From: Kiritimatiellia bacterium
Lineage (GTDB): Bacteria > Verrucomicrobiota > Kiritimatiellia > SLAD01
Assembly (NCBI GenBank): GCA_007126995.1
Contig: SLAD01000419.1
Location: 1-16,979, forward strand
Length of the DNA: 16,979 nt
Direction of reading: 5' to 3'
Positions within the stretch are counted from its first letter, which is position 1, and every line of letters begins with the position of its first letter. The notes under the pieces were generated by a model, which was given only the letters and a program-made list of their open reading frames with translations, did no database searches and was not told the DNA's origin. A program made the translations under genes and the position numbers. This document shows, piece by piece, positions 8,067 to 14,822 of this stretch.

Positions 8067-9112
8067 GGTGACGGGGCAGTTGCTGTGTGGCGGTGTACTT
8101 CATCGATCAACACGGCCACATGCTCGGTGGGCGTGCGCGGCAGAACACCGTGCCCCAGATTGAAAATGTGACCGGTTTGCCCTTTGACCGCATCGAGAAT
8201 TTCGCGGGCAGCCTGACGAATGTGTTCCGGCGGCGCGAAGAGTACCGTTGGATCAAGATTGCCTTGGATTGCTTTATCCGGTCCGATCAACGACCAAGCC
8301 TCCTGCAACAGGATGCGCCAATCAACCCCAATCACATTCGCGCCGGATGTCGCGATGGCCGGTAAAAGGGTGGCTGTTTCAGTGCCAAAATGAATGCAGG
8401 GCACCTTGTGCTTCGCCGTTGCCAACGCCAACGCCTTCTGGGTGTGCGGCAGGACATACTCGGCATAGTCTTGTGGACTCAAAATACCGACCCAACTATC
8501 GAACAGTTGCAGGGCGACGGCGCCGGCAGCCGTTTGGGCAGCCAAGTAGTGACCAATCGTGGTGGCCAGCCGATCAAGTAGACGGTGCCACGCGTCGGGT
8601 TGTTGATACATGAACGATTTGGCCAGCGCGAAATGACGCGATCCACTGCCTTCAATCGCGTAACAAGCCAACGTAAACGGTGCGCCTGAGAAGCCGATCA
8701 GCGGGAGGCGGCCGTTCAGCTCCCGGGTCACCAGTTTAATCGCATCAATCGTGAACCCCAGCGCTTCGGCGGGATCGATGTCGTGCAGGCGATCAATGTC
8801 GTCGGTATGCCGAATCGGGTTATGGAACACCGGTCCCTCGCCGCCGATGAATTCGAGTTGAAGGCCCATGGCCTCGGGCAACGTGAGAATATCCGCAAAG
8901 ATGATCGCGGCATCAAGATCGAAGGCTTTCAATGGCTGAAAGGTGATCTCGGCGGCCAGTTCCGGTGTCTTGATGCATTCCAGGATGGAATGCTTTTCGC
9001 GCAAGCGACGGTATTCCGACATGTAGCGACCAGCCTGGCGCATCAGCCAGACAGGTGTGGCGTCCACCGGCTCGTGTCGGCAGGCTTTTAGGAAACGATC
9101 ATTCGGCGTCAT
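8063..9112 (-). CDS. hemE: Uroporphyrinogen decarboxylase
   Basis: Cytoplasmic enzyme that removes four carboxyl groups from uroporphyrinogen III to give coproporphyrinogen III. The 349-residue protein has the N-terminal signature TPVWLMRQAGRY with its substrate-binding arginines, IIFADILT (the catalytic-site Asp region), GFSGAPFTLACYAIEG (second family signature) and the C-terminal NLGHGVLPRTP. Length and order match the family. I start it at ATG 9112, which overlaps the hemQ stop as ATGA and gives the typical MTPNDRFLKACRHEPVD N-terminus. An upstream in-frame codon at 9139 would add nine non-conserved residues inside hemQ and is unlikely. It is the third gene in hemL-hemQ-hemE-hemY. Confidence 0.97.
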   Translation of the reverse strand: MTPNDRFLKACRHEPVDATPVWLMRQAGRYMSEYRRLREKHSILECIKTPELAAEITFQPLKAFDLDAAIIFADILTLPEAMGLQLEFIGGEGPVFHNPIRHTDDIDRLHDIDPAEALGFTIDAIKLVTRELNGRLPLIGFSGAPFTLACYAIEGSGSRHFALAKSFMYQQPDAWHRLLDRLATTIGHYLAAQTAAGAVALQLFDSWVGILSPQDYAEYVLPHTQKALALATAKHKVPCIHFGTETATLLPAIATSGANVIGVDWRILLQEAWSLIGPDKAIQGNLDPTVLFAPPEHIRQAAREILDAVKGQTGHIFNLGHGVLPRTPTEHVAVLIDEVHRHTATAPSP

Positions 9113-9828
9113 TGCAGCTCCGCCGGTAGTCGTTGCCACACGGCTTTCCCGATCAGGAACGGGCCGAGCTCAGCCAGGAATTCCGAAGTTTGTCGGGTCT
9201 TGCGCATGGTCTGCACCATCGCGGACAAGGGATAGAGTTCCGGCCCGACCAGCCCGATCACGAAGTCGTTGTCGTTCTTGTCCAGTCCGTGGCACGCCAG
9301 ACGAATATCTTGTCCGTAACCACCCGCGCTGAACAGGGCCCCGAGACGCCCGTGTTCCGACATGATGTCTCGTTGTTCCTCGGCGCTTAGTTGTTCGAAG
9401 GAACCCTTGCGGCGCAGGGGATACCAAACGGCCCAAGGCAGGTCCGGATTGCACAGTCGCTCGAACGGGCGCTTGATCAAAACGTGATCGAGATCGGCCT
9501 CATAGCCAATCGAATAGCTGCGGCCGAACATGGTGAATTCGGGTTTGGCCCGACACGTAGCGAAGGGGGACTGGGCGAGAAAATCACGCAAGGCATGCAG
9601 GAAAAAATCAGGATCCTCGCTCGCTGTCACCAACGCGACTCCCTGCGGGTCATTAATGTCCGCATACAGCGCGCCATTGATTGCGCTATCCTCGAGCGCC
9701 TTCGTCAGCACATTGATGTCCGGGCAATCACCATAGGCCAAGAGCTGCATGAACAGTCGCCGTTCCGAGTAAATCGGCTGACCGGCCGCATCGCGGCCCT
9801 TCTCGCGTAGGTCCAGTTTATCCATCAT
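9109..9828 (-). CDS. hemQ: HemQ, coproheme decarboxylase (chlorite dismutase family)
   Basis: 239 residues, the usual single-domain size for the chlorite-dismutase superfamily. In the coproporphyrin-dependent pathway HemQ/ChdC decarboxylates iron-coproporphyrin III twice, with peroxide, to yield heme b. The block WYPLRRKGSFEQLSAEEQ (135-152) carries Y136, which aligns with the catalytic radical tyrosine of Gram-positive HemQ. MSEHGRLG (156-163) carries H159, the expected proximal heme ligand. The GLDKNDNDFVIGL segment and the late FLAELGPFLIGKA are also family-typical. These alignments are by eye. Two tandem ATGs (9828, 9825) overlap the hemL TGA; either could start translation. The true chlorite dismutases of perchlorate reducers belong to the same superfamily, but the hem operon makes heme synthesis the better reading. 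Confidence 0.92.
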   Translation of the reverse strand: MMDKLDLREKGRDAAGQPIYSERRLFMQLLAYGDCPDINVLTKALEDSAINGALYADINDPQGVALVTASEDPDFFLHALRDFLAQSPFATCRAKPEFTMFGRSYSIGYEADLDHVLIKRPFERLCNPDLPWAVWYPLRRKGSFEQLSAEEQRDIMSEHGRLGALFSAGGYGQDIRLACHGLDKNDNDFVIGLVGPELYPLSAMVQTMRKTRQTSEFLAELGPFLIGKAVWQRLPAELQ

Positions 9829-11105
9829 GCCTCATTCATCTCTTGCAGCGCCGTCTGCCATGCGGCAATCGTCTCATCAATTTGCGCGTCGGTGTGCGCG
9901 GTGGAGAGGAAACATACTTCAAAGGGGGAGGGCGGCAAATAAATACCGCTTTCCAGCAGCGCGTGGAAAAGCGTATTGAAGCGATCCTGTCGGGTCAGCT
10001 CTACGGCCTCGAAGCTGCGGATCGGTTGATCGGTGAACACAATCGCAAAGATGCTGCCCAACGTCGGCAATTGGAGGTCAATCCCGTTCGTGCGAGCAGC
10101 CTCTGCAATCGCCGCGGTTAACCGTTGGGTCTTTCGTTCCAGCTCATCGTAGGGCTGATCCTTTTGCAGGCTGCGCAAGGTGGCGAGTCCGGCTGCGACG
10201 GAGATCGGGTTGCCGCTCAGTGTGCCGCCTTGATAGACGTCGCCCAGCGGGGCCAATCGTTCCATGAGATCAGCCCGACCGCCCACCGCCCCGATCGGCA
10301 TACCGCCACCGATGACCTTGCCTAGGCAGGTGAGATCGGGTGTCACGCCGCAGATTTGCTGGTATTCGCCAAAGCAAAACCGGAAACCGCAAATGACGCC
10401 ATCAAAGATCAGTAATGCGCCGCAGCGATCCGCTTGCTCGCGCAGAAACGCGAGAAAACCCTCGTCGGGCAGCACCAAGCCCATATTCGCCGCCACCGGT
10501 TCGACCAGAATGGCCGCCAAGTCATCACCATGTTCCGACACCAGGCGCTCGACATCCTCACGCTGATTGTAGCGGGCCACCAGCGTGTTGTTCGCGCACA
10601 CGTGCGGGACCCCGGCGGACGAAGCGGTGGCGATGCCTGCGACACCGCTGCCGGCCTTTACGAGTAAACAATCGGCATGCCCGTGATAGCAGCCACCGAA
10701 CTTGAGTAGTTTGTTGCGTCCGGTGGCGCCGCGCGCCACGCGGATCGCGGTCATGCACGCTTCCGTGCCGGAACTCACGAGCCGCACGCGTTCCATCGAC
10801 GGGATGGCGGCTTGAATCAGTTCCGCCAACTCGATTTCCGCTTCGGTCGTCACCGCATAACTGGTTCCGCGCGCCGCTGCTGCAGCGATCGCTTCAACGA
10901 CATCCGGGTGGGCGTGACCGAGGATGAGCGGCCCGAACGACATGCAGTAATCGATTAGTTGTCGACCGTCGGTCGTCGTTAGCAAGGCGCCCTCGGCTTG
11001 ACGCGCGAAGATCGGTTCCGCGCCGACCGCCCGGAAGGCGCGTACCGGACTATTTACTCCGCCCGGCATAGCGCGACGTGAACGTTCAATCAGTGGATTT
11101 GTCAT
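9825..11105 (-). CDS. hemL: Glutamate-1-semialdehyde 2,1-aminomutase
   Basis: PLP-dependent cytoplasmic enzyme that isomerises glutamate-1-semialdehyde to 5-aminolevulinate, the first dedicated tetrapyrrole precursor in the C5 pathway. The 426 residues match the family length. RAMPGGVNSPVRAF is the canonical N-terminus. MSFGPLILGHAHPDVV, SSGTEACMTAIRVARG and FGGCYHGHAD follow, and K263 in LGKVIGGGMPIGAVGG is the PLP Schiff-base lysine. GGTLSGNPISVAAGLATL closes the active site. Oddity: the pyridine-nitrogen Asp block reads LIFDGVICGFR, where almost all family members I know have FDEV-(I/M)-T-GFR, so the usual Glu is Gly (236) and the Thr is Cys (239); D235 is kept. It is the first gene of the heme operon, immediately preceded by a strong hairpin. 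Confidence 0.96.
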   Translation of the reverse strand: MTNPLIERSRRAMPGGVNSPVRAFRAVGAEPIFARQAEGALLTTTDGRQLIDYCMSFGPLILGHAHPDVVEAIAAAAARGTSYAVTTEAEIELAELIQAAIPSMERVRLVSSGTEACMTAIRVARGATGRNKLLKFGGCYHGHADCLLVKAGSGVAGIATASSAGVPHVCANNTLVARYNQREDVERLVSEHGDDLAAILVEPVAANMGLVLPDEGFLAFLREQADRCGALLIFDGVICGFRFCFGEYQQICGVTPDLTCLGKVIGGGMPIGAVGGRADLMERLAPLGDVYQGGTLSGNPISVAAGLATLRSLQKDQPYDELERKTQRLTAAIAEAARTNGIDLQLPTLGSIFAIVFTDQPIRSFEAVELTRQDRFNTLFHALLESGIYLPPSPFEVCFLSTAHTDAQIDETIAAWQTALQEMNEA

Positions 11106-11123
11106 AGGCTACCTATAACAAGA

Positions 11124-11165
11124 ACGGCACGCCCTGATCAATGGGGATCGAGCAGGGCGTGCCGT
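11124..11165 (-). terminator. Rho-independent terminator after the H1-like gene (possible hemL leader hairpin)
   Basis: A perfect 13-bp inverted repeat, ACGGCACGCCCTG at 11124-11136 and its complement at 11153-11165, encloses a 16-nt loop. On the minus strand the stem is followed by TTCTTGTTAT, a loose T-rich tract. It starts about 20 nt beyond the stop of the H1-like gene, the usual terminator position. The far arm ends only 18 nt before the hemL ATG, so any hemL promoter must overlap it or lie beyond it. Read-through or attenuation is therefore possible. Confidence 0.75.
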
Positions 11166-11185
11166 CAAGGATTAGTGTATTGGTT

Positions 11186-11698
11186 TTACGCCGACTTTTT
11201 AGCTTTGCCCTTTTTGGCGGCAGCAGCCTTCTTGCTCGATTTGCGGCGTTTCGGTTTCGTCGCCTTCTTGGTCGCCGCCTTCTTAGTCGCCGCCGGTGCG
11301 GATGCTGCGGCCTCCTTGCTAACGAAGAGACCGCGGCCGGCCTTCCCGATTACCGGATCGGTATAGAGAATTACGCTGAGCGTCCGTTTCGGATTGCTTG
11401 ACTTACTCTTGAAGCCCTTCTTCGCCAGCTGTGAGAGAATTTGATCACTGGAGAGTGGGGCATGGGCTTCCCTCAATATCTCGCGGACGAGATATTTCTG
11501 ACTGCCCGGACGCGCGCCGCCGGCTTTCGGGCCCGGCTTCTGACGGCGTGAACCGCGCGCTTTTTTGCTCACACTCTTGCTGGGACTACCCAGTAAGGCA
11601 TTGAGCTTTACCGTCAAACGATCCCGTTGCGCTTCCAGTTCATCAATCGCTTTACGGATTTGTAATGCCTCCGCTAACTGTTTTGTAGATAGGTCCAT
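11186..11698 (-). CDS. Histone-H1-like DNA-binding protein with winged-helix-like core
   Basis: 170 residues in three parts. Residues 1-36 are a charged amphipathic helix (TKQLAEALQIRKAIDELEAQ), probably a short coiled coil. Residues 40-66 form a basic, Gly/Pro-rich linker containing KPGPKAGG, AT-hook-like but without the exact core. Residues 67-128 (KYLVREILREAHAPLSSDQI ... GRGLFVSK) have the helix pattern of a winged-helix fold. They resemble HARE-HTH/H1-like domains, with a terminal G-R-G-L-F strand. Residues 129-170 are almost only Lys, Ala, Arg, Ser and Thr, like the H1 C-terminal tail. It probably binds the chromosome non-specifically and compacts or regulates it. It is monocistronic, with a good AAAGGA ribosome site seven nucleotides from ATG and a strong terminator behind it. 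The tail is encoded partly by a short tandem repeat. DNA binding is well supported by composition; the domain name is my judgement. Confidence 0.8.
   Translation of the reverse strand: MDLSTKQLAEALQIRKAIDELEAQRDRLTVKLNALLGSPSKSVSKKARGSRRQKPGPKAGGARPGSQKYLVREILREAHAPLSSDQILSQLAKKGFKSKSSNPKRTLSVILYTDPVIGKAGRGLFVSKEAAASAPAATKKAATKKATKPKRRKSSKKAAAAKKGKAKKSA
11261..11290 (-). repeat. 15-bp tandem repeat in the basic tail
   Basis: Two adjacent 15-bp units (11261-11275 and 11276-11290) differ at one base. On the minus strand each encodes Ala-Thr-Lys-Lys-Ala. This is the pattern by which H1-like tails grow and shrink. Confidence 0.7.
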
Positions 11699-11791
11699 AA
11701 TACTTTCCTTTCTGGGGGTTTCGACAATTTATACATACAACTAAATCATCTTTATCACGGATATTTCATTTTGCAATATAAAATCTTAGTA
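11699..11791 (-). promoter_or_regulatory. AT-rich upstream region of the H1-like gene
   Basis: A 93-nt intergenic stretch, clearly richer in A/T than its surroundings. On the minus strand it carries AAAGGA (11706-11711), seven nucleotides before the ATG, a TATAAA at 11728-11733, and a TTGCAA at 11771-11776 with TAAAGA sixteen nucleotides further. These could be promoter boxes but neither pair is a good consensus match. The ribosome site is convincing; the promoter assignment is tentative. Confidence 0.4.
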
Positions 11792-11800
11792 TTAGCTAAG
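11785..11800 (-). terminator. Weak AT-rich hairpin at the end of the FAD monooxygenase gene
   Basis: CTTAG and CTAAG arms of 5 bp around a 6-nt loop overlap the stop codon, followed on the minus strand by ATTTTATATT. This could end the polyketide operon, but the stem is short and AT-rich, so termination is only possible. Confidence 0.25.
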
Positions 11801-12913
11801 TCCATGCATAGTAAATCGACGGCTCATTAAATGCTTGATTGGTGTATTTAACATGCAATAGGTCACGAGTTTAGTGCGCCTCAGGCTCGTGAAGGGTCTT
11901 CCCATCGCCATATTGAATTCCGCCCGGCGCGCAGCCCGGCAAGCGAACTTCTTGCGAGTATTTGCATAGCGCCGGATCGCTAGATTCGTTTCTTCATGGA
12001 TGGCCTGGACGGCTGCGGCACCATCCAGCCAACCGAGATTCATTCCTTGACCGCCGATGGGGCTGACGGTATGCGCGGCATCGCCAGCCAGCAGGAGGCG
12101 ACCCGTGGCGAACGTGTCGGCCATAAAAAATTCCGGCTGAAATTGACTGAACATAGTACAGGATTGCGCATCGGGTTGTCTCCCGATGCGGCGACCAATC
12201 TGTTCCGCTAATGTGTATGGGTCTTCTGTAGCGAGTGGGCGATCACCCGTGTGTAGGACCCAGCGTCGCAGATTCGCGCTGTGCGGAAAAGACTCTACTA
12301 ACCCATCGCGACAGAGATACACCAATGCCTCGTTCCTGTTCCCCATATGATCGGCAAAGTCTCCCATACAATAATGATCCGGGTACCGATGTGCGCGGTG
12401 AGCGATACCGCTATTGTTTCGTACAAGACTATGCCGCCCATCGCAGCCGACAACCCAATCAACGCTGATTGTTACACCTCTCTCGGTTTTCAAGTGATAG
12501 CGATTATTGTTTTTAACCATTTCCTTTACAGCCTGACCGCGCACGAGACTATCCGGCGCTAGTTCACGCAATCGTTTCTCCAATAGCGACTCTGTTATGG
12601 ATTGTGCCAGCGTCAAAATATAGGGCGGCCCATGTGCGATGCGGGTGAAGTCAATCGTGCCACAGCGCTCCCGTTCGATGTGCGCCACACCCGTTTCTAT
12701 CCGGGTTCCTTGATCAAGCAGTGCCGGCCGCAGCCCGATCTGCTCGAATAGGCGTAGCGATGGCGGATGAATGCCGATTGAGCGCGAGTGAGTGGAGTGA
12801 CTGACACGTTTGTCCAGCAGGACGAAATCCCATCCTCGCAGTGCGCACAGGCAGCCGAACATGAGTCCGGTCGGGCCGCCACCGATAATGGCAATCGAGT
12901 GGGATGTTTTCAT
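11792..12913 (-). CDS. FAD-dependent aromatic monooxygenase (SrsC-like)
   Basis: 373 residues of the group A flavoprotein hydroxylase family (PHBH fold). IAIIGGGPTGLMFGCLCALRG (about 8-28) is the FAD dinucleotide motif. WVVGCDGRHSLVR (about 168-180) is the DG motif that contacts both FAD and NAD(P)H. GRLLLAGDAAHTVSPIGGQG (about 285-304) is the GD motif that binds the FAD ribose, followed by MNLGWLDGAA. Such enzymes insert oxygen into phenolic rings. Directly behind a type III polyketide synthase and a methyltransferase, the expected substrate is an alkylresorcinol, giving a hydroquinone/quinone as SrsC does; this is inference. ATG 12913 overlaps the methyltransferase TGA (ATGA). An earlier in-frame start at 12961 would add 16 residues before the glycine motif and is unlikely. 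It is the last gene of the operon. Confidence 0.9.
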   Translation of the reverse strand: MKTSHSIAIIGGGPTGLMFGCLCALRGWDFVLLDKRVSHSTHSRSIGIHPPSLRLFEQIGLRPALLDQGTRIETGVAHIERERCGTIDFTRIAHGPPYILTLAQSITESLLEKRLRELAPDSLVRGQAVKEMVKNNNRYHLKTERGVTISVDWVVGCDGRHSLVRNNSGIAHRAHRYPDHYCMGDFADHMGNRNEALVYLCRDGLVESFPHSANLRRWVLHTGDRPLATEDPYTLAEQIGRRIGRQPDAQSCTMFSQFQPEFFMADTFATGRLLLAGDAAHTVSPIGGQGMNLGWLDGAAAVQAIHEETNLAIRRYANTRKKFACRAARRAEFNMAMGRPFTSLRRTKLVTYCMLNTPIKHLMSRRFTMHGLS

Positions 12914-13605
12914 GACGACCGAACCAGTAGGCGGAATGGGAAATAATGTTCGACCTGCCACGATCGCGGCAAAAGTTCCCGTAATTCGTGTGCGGTGCAG
13001 CTTCGCCGGATGGACCGCAGACCATCTTCGCGGATGAACGAGTCGCGAAAGCGGCCCAGGGTGCCGACGGCAAAAAATAGCCAGGCCCAGTCGCTCCGGC
13101 GCAGATCGCTGAAGACCACGCGCTTGCGCGCCAACTGTTCAGCATCGCGACAAAGCTGCTGAATCGCTGGCGAAGAGAGGTGATGCAGGACATGATTCGA
13201 AACGACGAAATCGAAGCGTTCCTGCCGTTCCAGCAGTGCCGTGTGTGAGACTGCTTCGAACTGGATATCGTCGGAGACATGCTTGAGCTGGACAATGTAC
13301 TCACTCGCGCGTGGATCGGGATCGATGGCCTTGATGGCCATACGAATGTTGTGACGCGATGCGACTTGGTGCAAGAGTAGGGGAATGTCGCCGCCGCCGA
13401 ATCCGATATCGAGCAGCGTGTAGGTGTGATCAGGTTCTGTGCAGAGCGGAGCGATGTATTGATCGAATAGCATCTGCCACCCAGACAGCTTGCGATTGAT
13501 ATCGGTGAAGTATCGATACGTATTCTGAAGGAACACCGGATCGCAATCCGGGTCGTCCATCAGCTCAACGAGATGCTGGTTACGATGACGCAGTAGCCAG
13601 GGCAT
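12910..13605 (-). CDS. Class I SAM-dependent methyltransferase
   Basis: About 231 residues with a Rossmann-type methyltransferase fold. YTLLDIGFGGGDIPLLLHQVA (about 62-82) is motif I, which binds S-adenosylmethionine. KAIDPDPRASEY supplies the acidic residue for the ribose, and FDFVVSNHVLHHL (about 131-143) is motif IV. The substrate is not visible in the sequence. Located between a type III polyketide synthase and an FAD monooxygenase, it would be expected to methylate the phenolic lipid or its quinone, comparable to SrsB by position only; SrsB itself is a membrane (isoprenylcysteine-type) methyltransferase, so this is a different family. I use ATG 13605; a GTG at 13614 is an alternative. 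Either start lies inside the last codons of the polyketide synthase gene, an overlap of 26-35 nt. Confidence 0.87.
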   Translation of the reverse strand: MPWLLRHRNQHLVELMDDPDCDPVFLQNTYRYFTDINRKLSGWQMLFDQYIAPLCTEPDHTYTLLDIGFGGGDIPLLLHQVASRHNIRMAIKAIDPDPRASEYIVQLKHVSDDIQFEAVSHTALLERQERFDFVVSNHVLHHLSSPAIQQLCRDAEQLARKRVVFSDLRRSDWAWLFFAVGTLGRFRDSFIREDGLRSIRRSCTAHELRELLPRSWQVEHYFPFRLLVRSS

Positions 13606-14725
13606 GAGGCGCACCCGAGGTCTTTGCCGGGATGGAATGTAGCAGTACGGATTCTATGGTTAGCCCTGGGCCAAAGGCCATAGCCAGAATGGGGGCGTCG
13701 CGCTCGCCTTGCTGCTGCATGATGTTGCGGAGGACAAACCAGATGGTGGCGCTACTCATATTGCCGTATTCCCGCAGCGTCTGACGAGAAGGCGCGAGCA
13801 CCGCGTCCGGCAACTCTTGCGCCGCCTGCACTGCGTCCAGAATAGCGCGTCCACCGGGGTGTACGGCCCAGTACTTGATCGCGTCCATGGATAGATCCGA
13901 GCTGGTGTAGGGGAGTAGTGCGTCGCTGATATATTTGCGAATCAGTCTGGGTATTTTCGGCGTGAGTATCATGTCGAATCCAGTATTCCCGATCGTCCAT
14001 GCCATATCGCGTTCGCCTTCCGGCGTGCGCGTCGTGTGCAAGGCGTCCAGAGAGAGAGCGGCGCGATCCGGGGCCGGCGGCTGTGCGGTGACAATGGCGG
14101 CGGCGACGCCGTCGGCAAAGATGGAAGCGGCCAAGAGCGCGTCGGGATCATCGGTAAACTGCAGGTGCAACGTGCATAACTCATGACAAACGATCAGCAC
14201 GACCGCCTCCGGTTGGCTGGCGCAGATATGGCGGGCCAGTCGCATGGCGGGGAAGGCGGCGTAGCAGCCCATGTAGCCCAGGTGATAAGCCTGAACGGTG
14301 GGCGGCAGGTCGAGTGCGCGAATGATGTGCCAATCGGGGCCCGGCGCAAAGAAGCCAGTGCAGGACGCGGTGACAATGTGAGTAACGTCGCCCGGTTGAT
14401 AGTTCGCGGCCCGAATCGCGCGGGCGGGCAGTTCGCTCAACAGTTTGATGGTTTCTGTTTGATAGCGGCCGTTGCGATCCCCGGTGGGCGGATTGCGAAT
14501 CTGCTGCTTTGCGGCGTCGAAGAATATCCCATCGCGGGGCGGCTGGCCCAATTCATGCAGCGCACTGTGCCGCTGATCGATCGCCGAGTGCGCATAGATG
14601 CGCTGAATGGTCCGCAAGGCCAACCGCGACTTGGCGACATGGTCCTTCATAAACTGTCGTATATAATCCTGCGACAGGGCTGTTTCGGGGACCGCTGTTT
14701 CAATAGAATGGATATAACTCTGCAT
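13580..14725 (-). CDS. Type III polyketide synthase (chalcone/stilbene synthase-like)
   Basis: 381 residues, the standard length. The thiolase-fold triad is complete: C122 in VTASCTGFFAPGPDWHI, H289 in YWAVHPGGRAILD, and N322 in EYGNMSSATIWFVL. The loop GYMGCYAAFPAMRLA (150-164) and the C-terminal AMAFGPGLTIESVLL are also family hallmarks. It condenses an acyl starter with malonyl-CoA units on the active-site Cys. Bacterial relatives of this type commonly extend fatty acyl starters to alkylpyrones or alkylresorcinols, and a methyltransferase and flavin hydroxylase next door favour an alkylresorcinol route; chain length cannot be read from the sequence. I start at ATG 14725, where the conserved part begins (MQSYIHSIETAVPE). 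An upstream start at 14800 adds 25 unconserved residues. The ribosome site is weak for both. Confidence 0.94.
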   Translation of the reverse strand: MQSYIHSIETAVPETALSQDYIRQFMKDHVAKSRLALRTIQRIYAHSAIDQRHSALHELGQPPRDGIFFDAAKQQIRNPPTGDRNGRYQTETIKLLSELPARAIRAANYQPGDVTHIVTASCTGFFAPGPDWHIIRALDLPPTVQAYHLGYMGCYAAFPAMRLARHICASQPEAVVLIVCHELCTLHLQFTDDPDALLAASIFADGVAAAIVTAQPPAPDRAALSLDALHTTRTPEGERDMAWTIGNTGFDMILTPKIPRLIRKYISDALLPYTSSDLSMDAIKYWAVHPGGRAILDAVQAAQELPDAVLAPSRQTLREYGNMSSATIWFVLRNIMQQQGERDAPILAMAFGPGLTIESVLLHSIPAKTSGAPHALATASS

Positions 14726-14822
14726 GATTAAGATGTCGATTCCATCTAGAAATACTGACAGAGGCCATCGCAAAGCAACTCGCGTGAGCGGACGGTGCAT
14801 CCTGTGATATTGACCGTTCAGA
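14726..14822 (-). promoter_or_regulatory. 97-nt gap before the polyketide synthase gene
   Basis: The only sizeable gap inside the GDSL-to-monooxygenase set. On the minus strand a TTGCTT followed eighteen nucleotides later by TATTTC might be a weak promoter. No strong hairpin is visible, so read-through from the UbiA gene is equally likely. The three genes after the gap could thus form their own transcription unit. Confidence 0.25.

Noticed and set aside
9109..9828. True chlorite dismutase for perchlorate respiration
   Set aside because: It is embedded in a heme operon with ATGA overlaps and carries the Tyr of coproheme decarboxylases. No perchlorate reductase genes are present.
12714..13304. 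Minus-strand open frame of 196 codons
   Set aside because: A frame-shifted shadow of the methyltransferase and monooxygenase genes, with Ser/Arg-rich sequence and no domain.
14183..14731. Plus-strand open frame of 182 codons
   Set aside because: It mirrors the polyketide synthase gene, including its catalytic Cys region, and has no motifs of its own.
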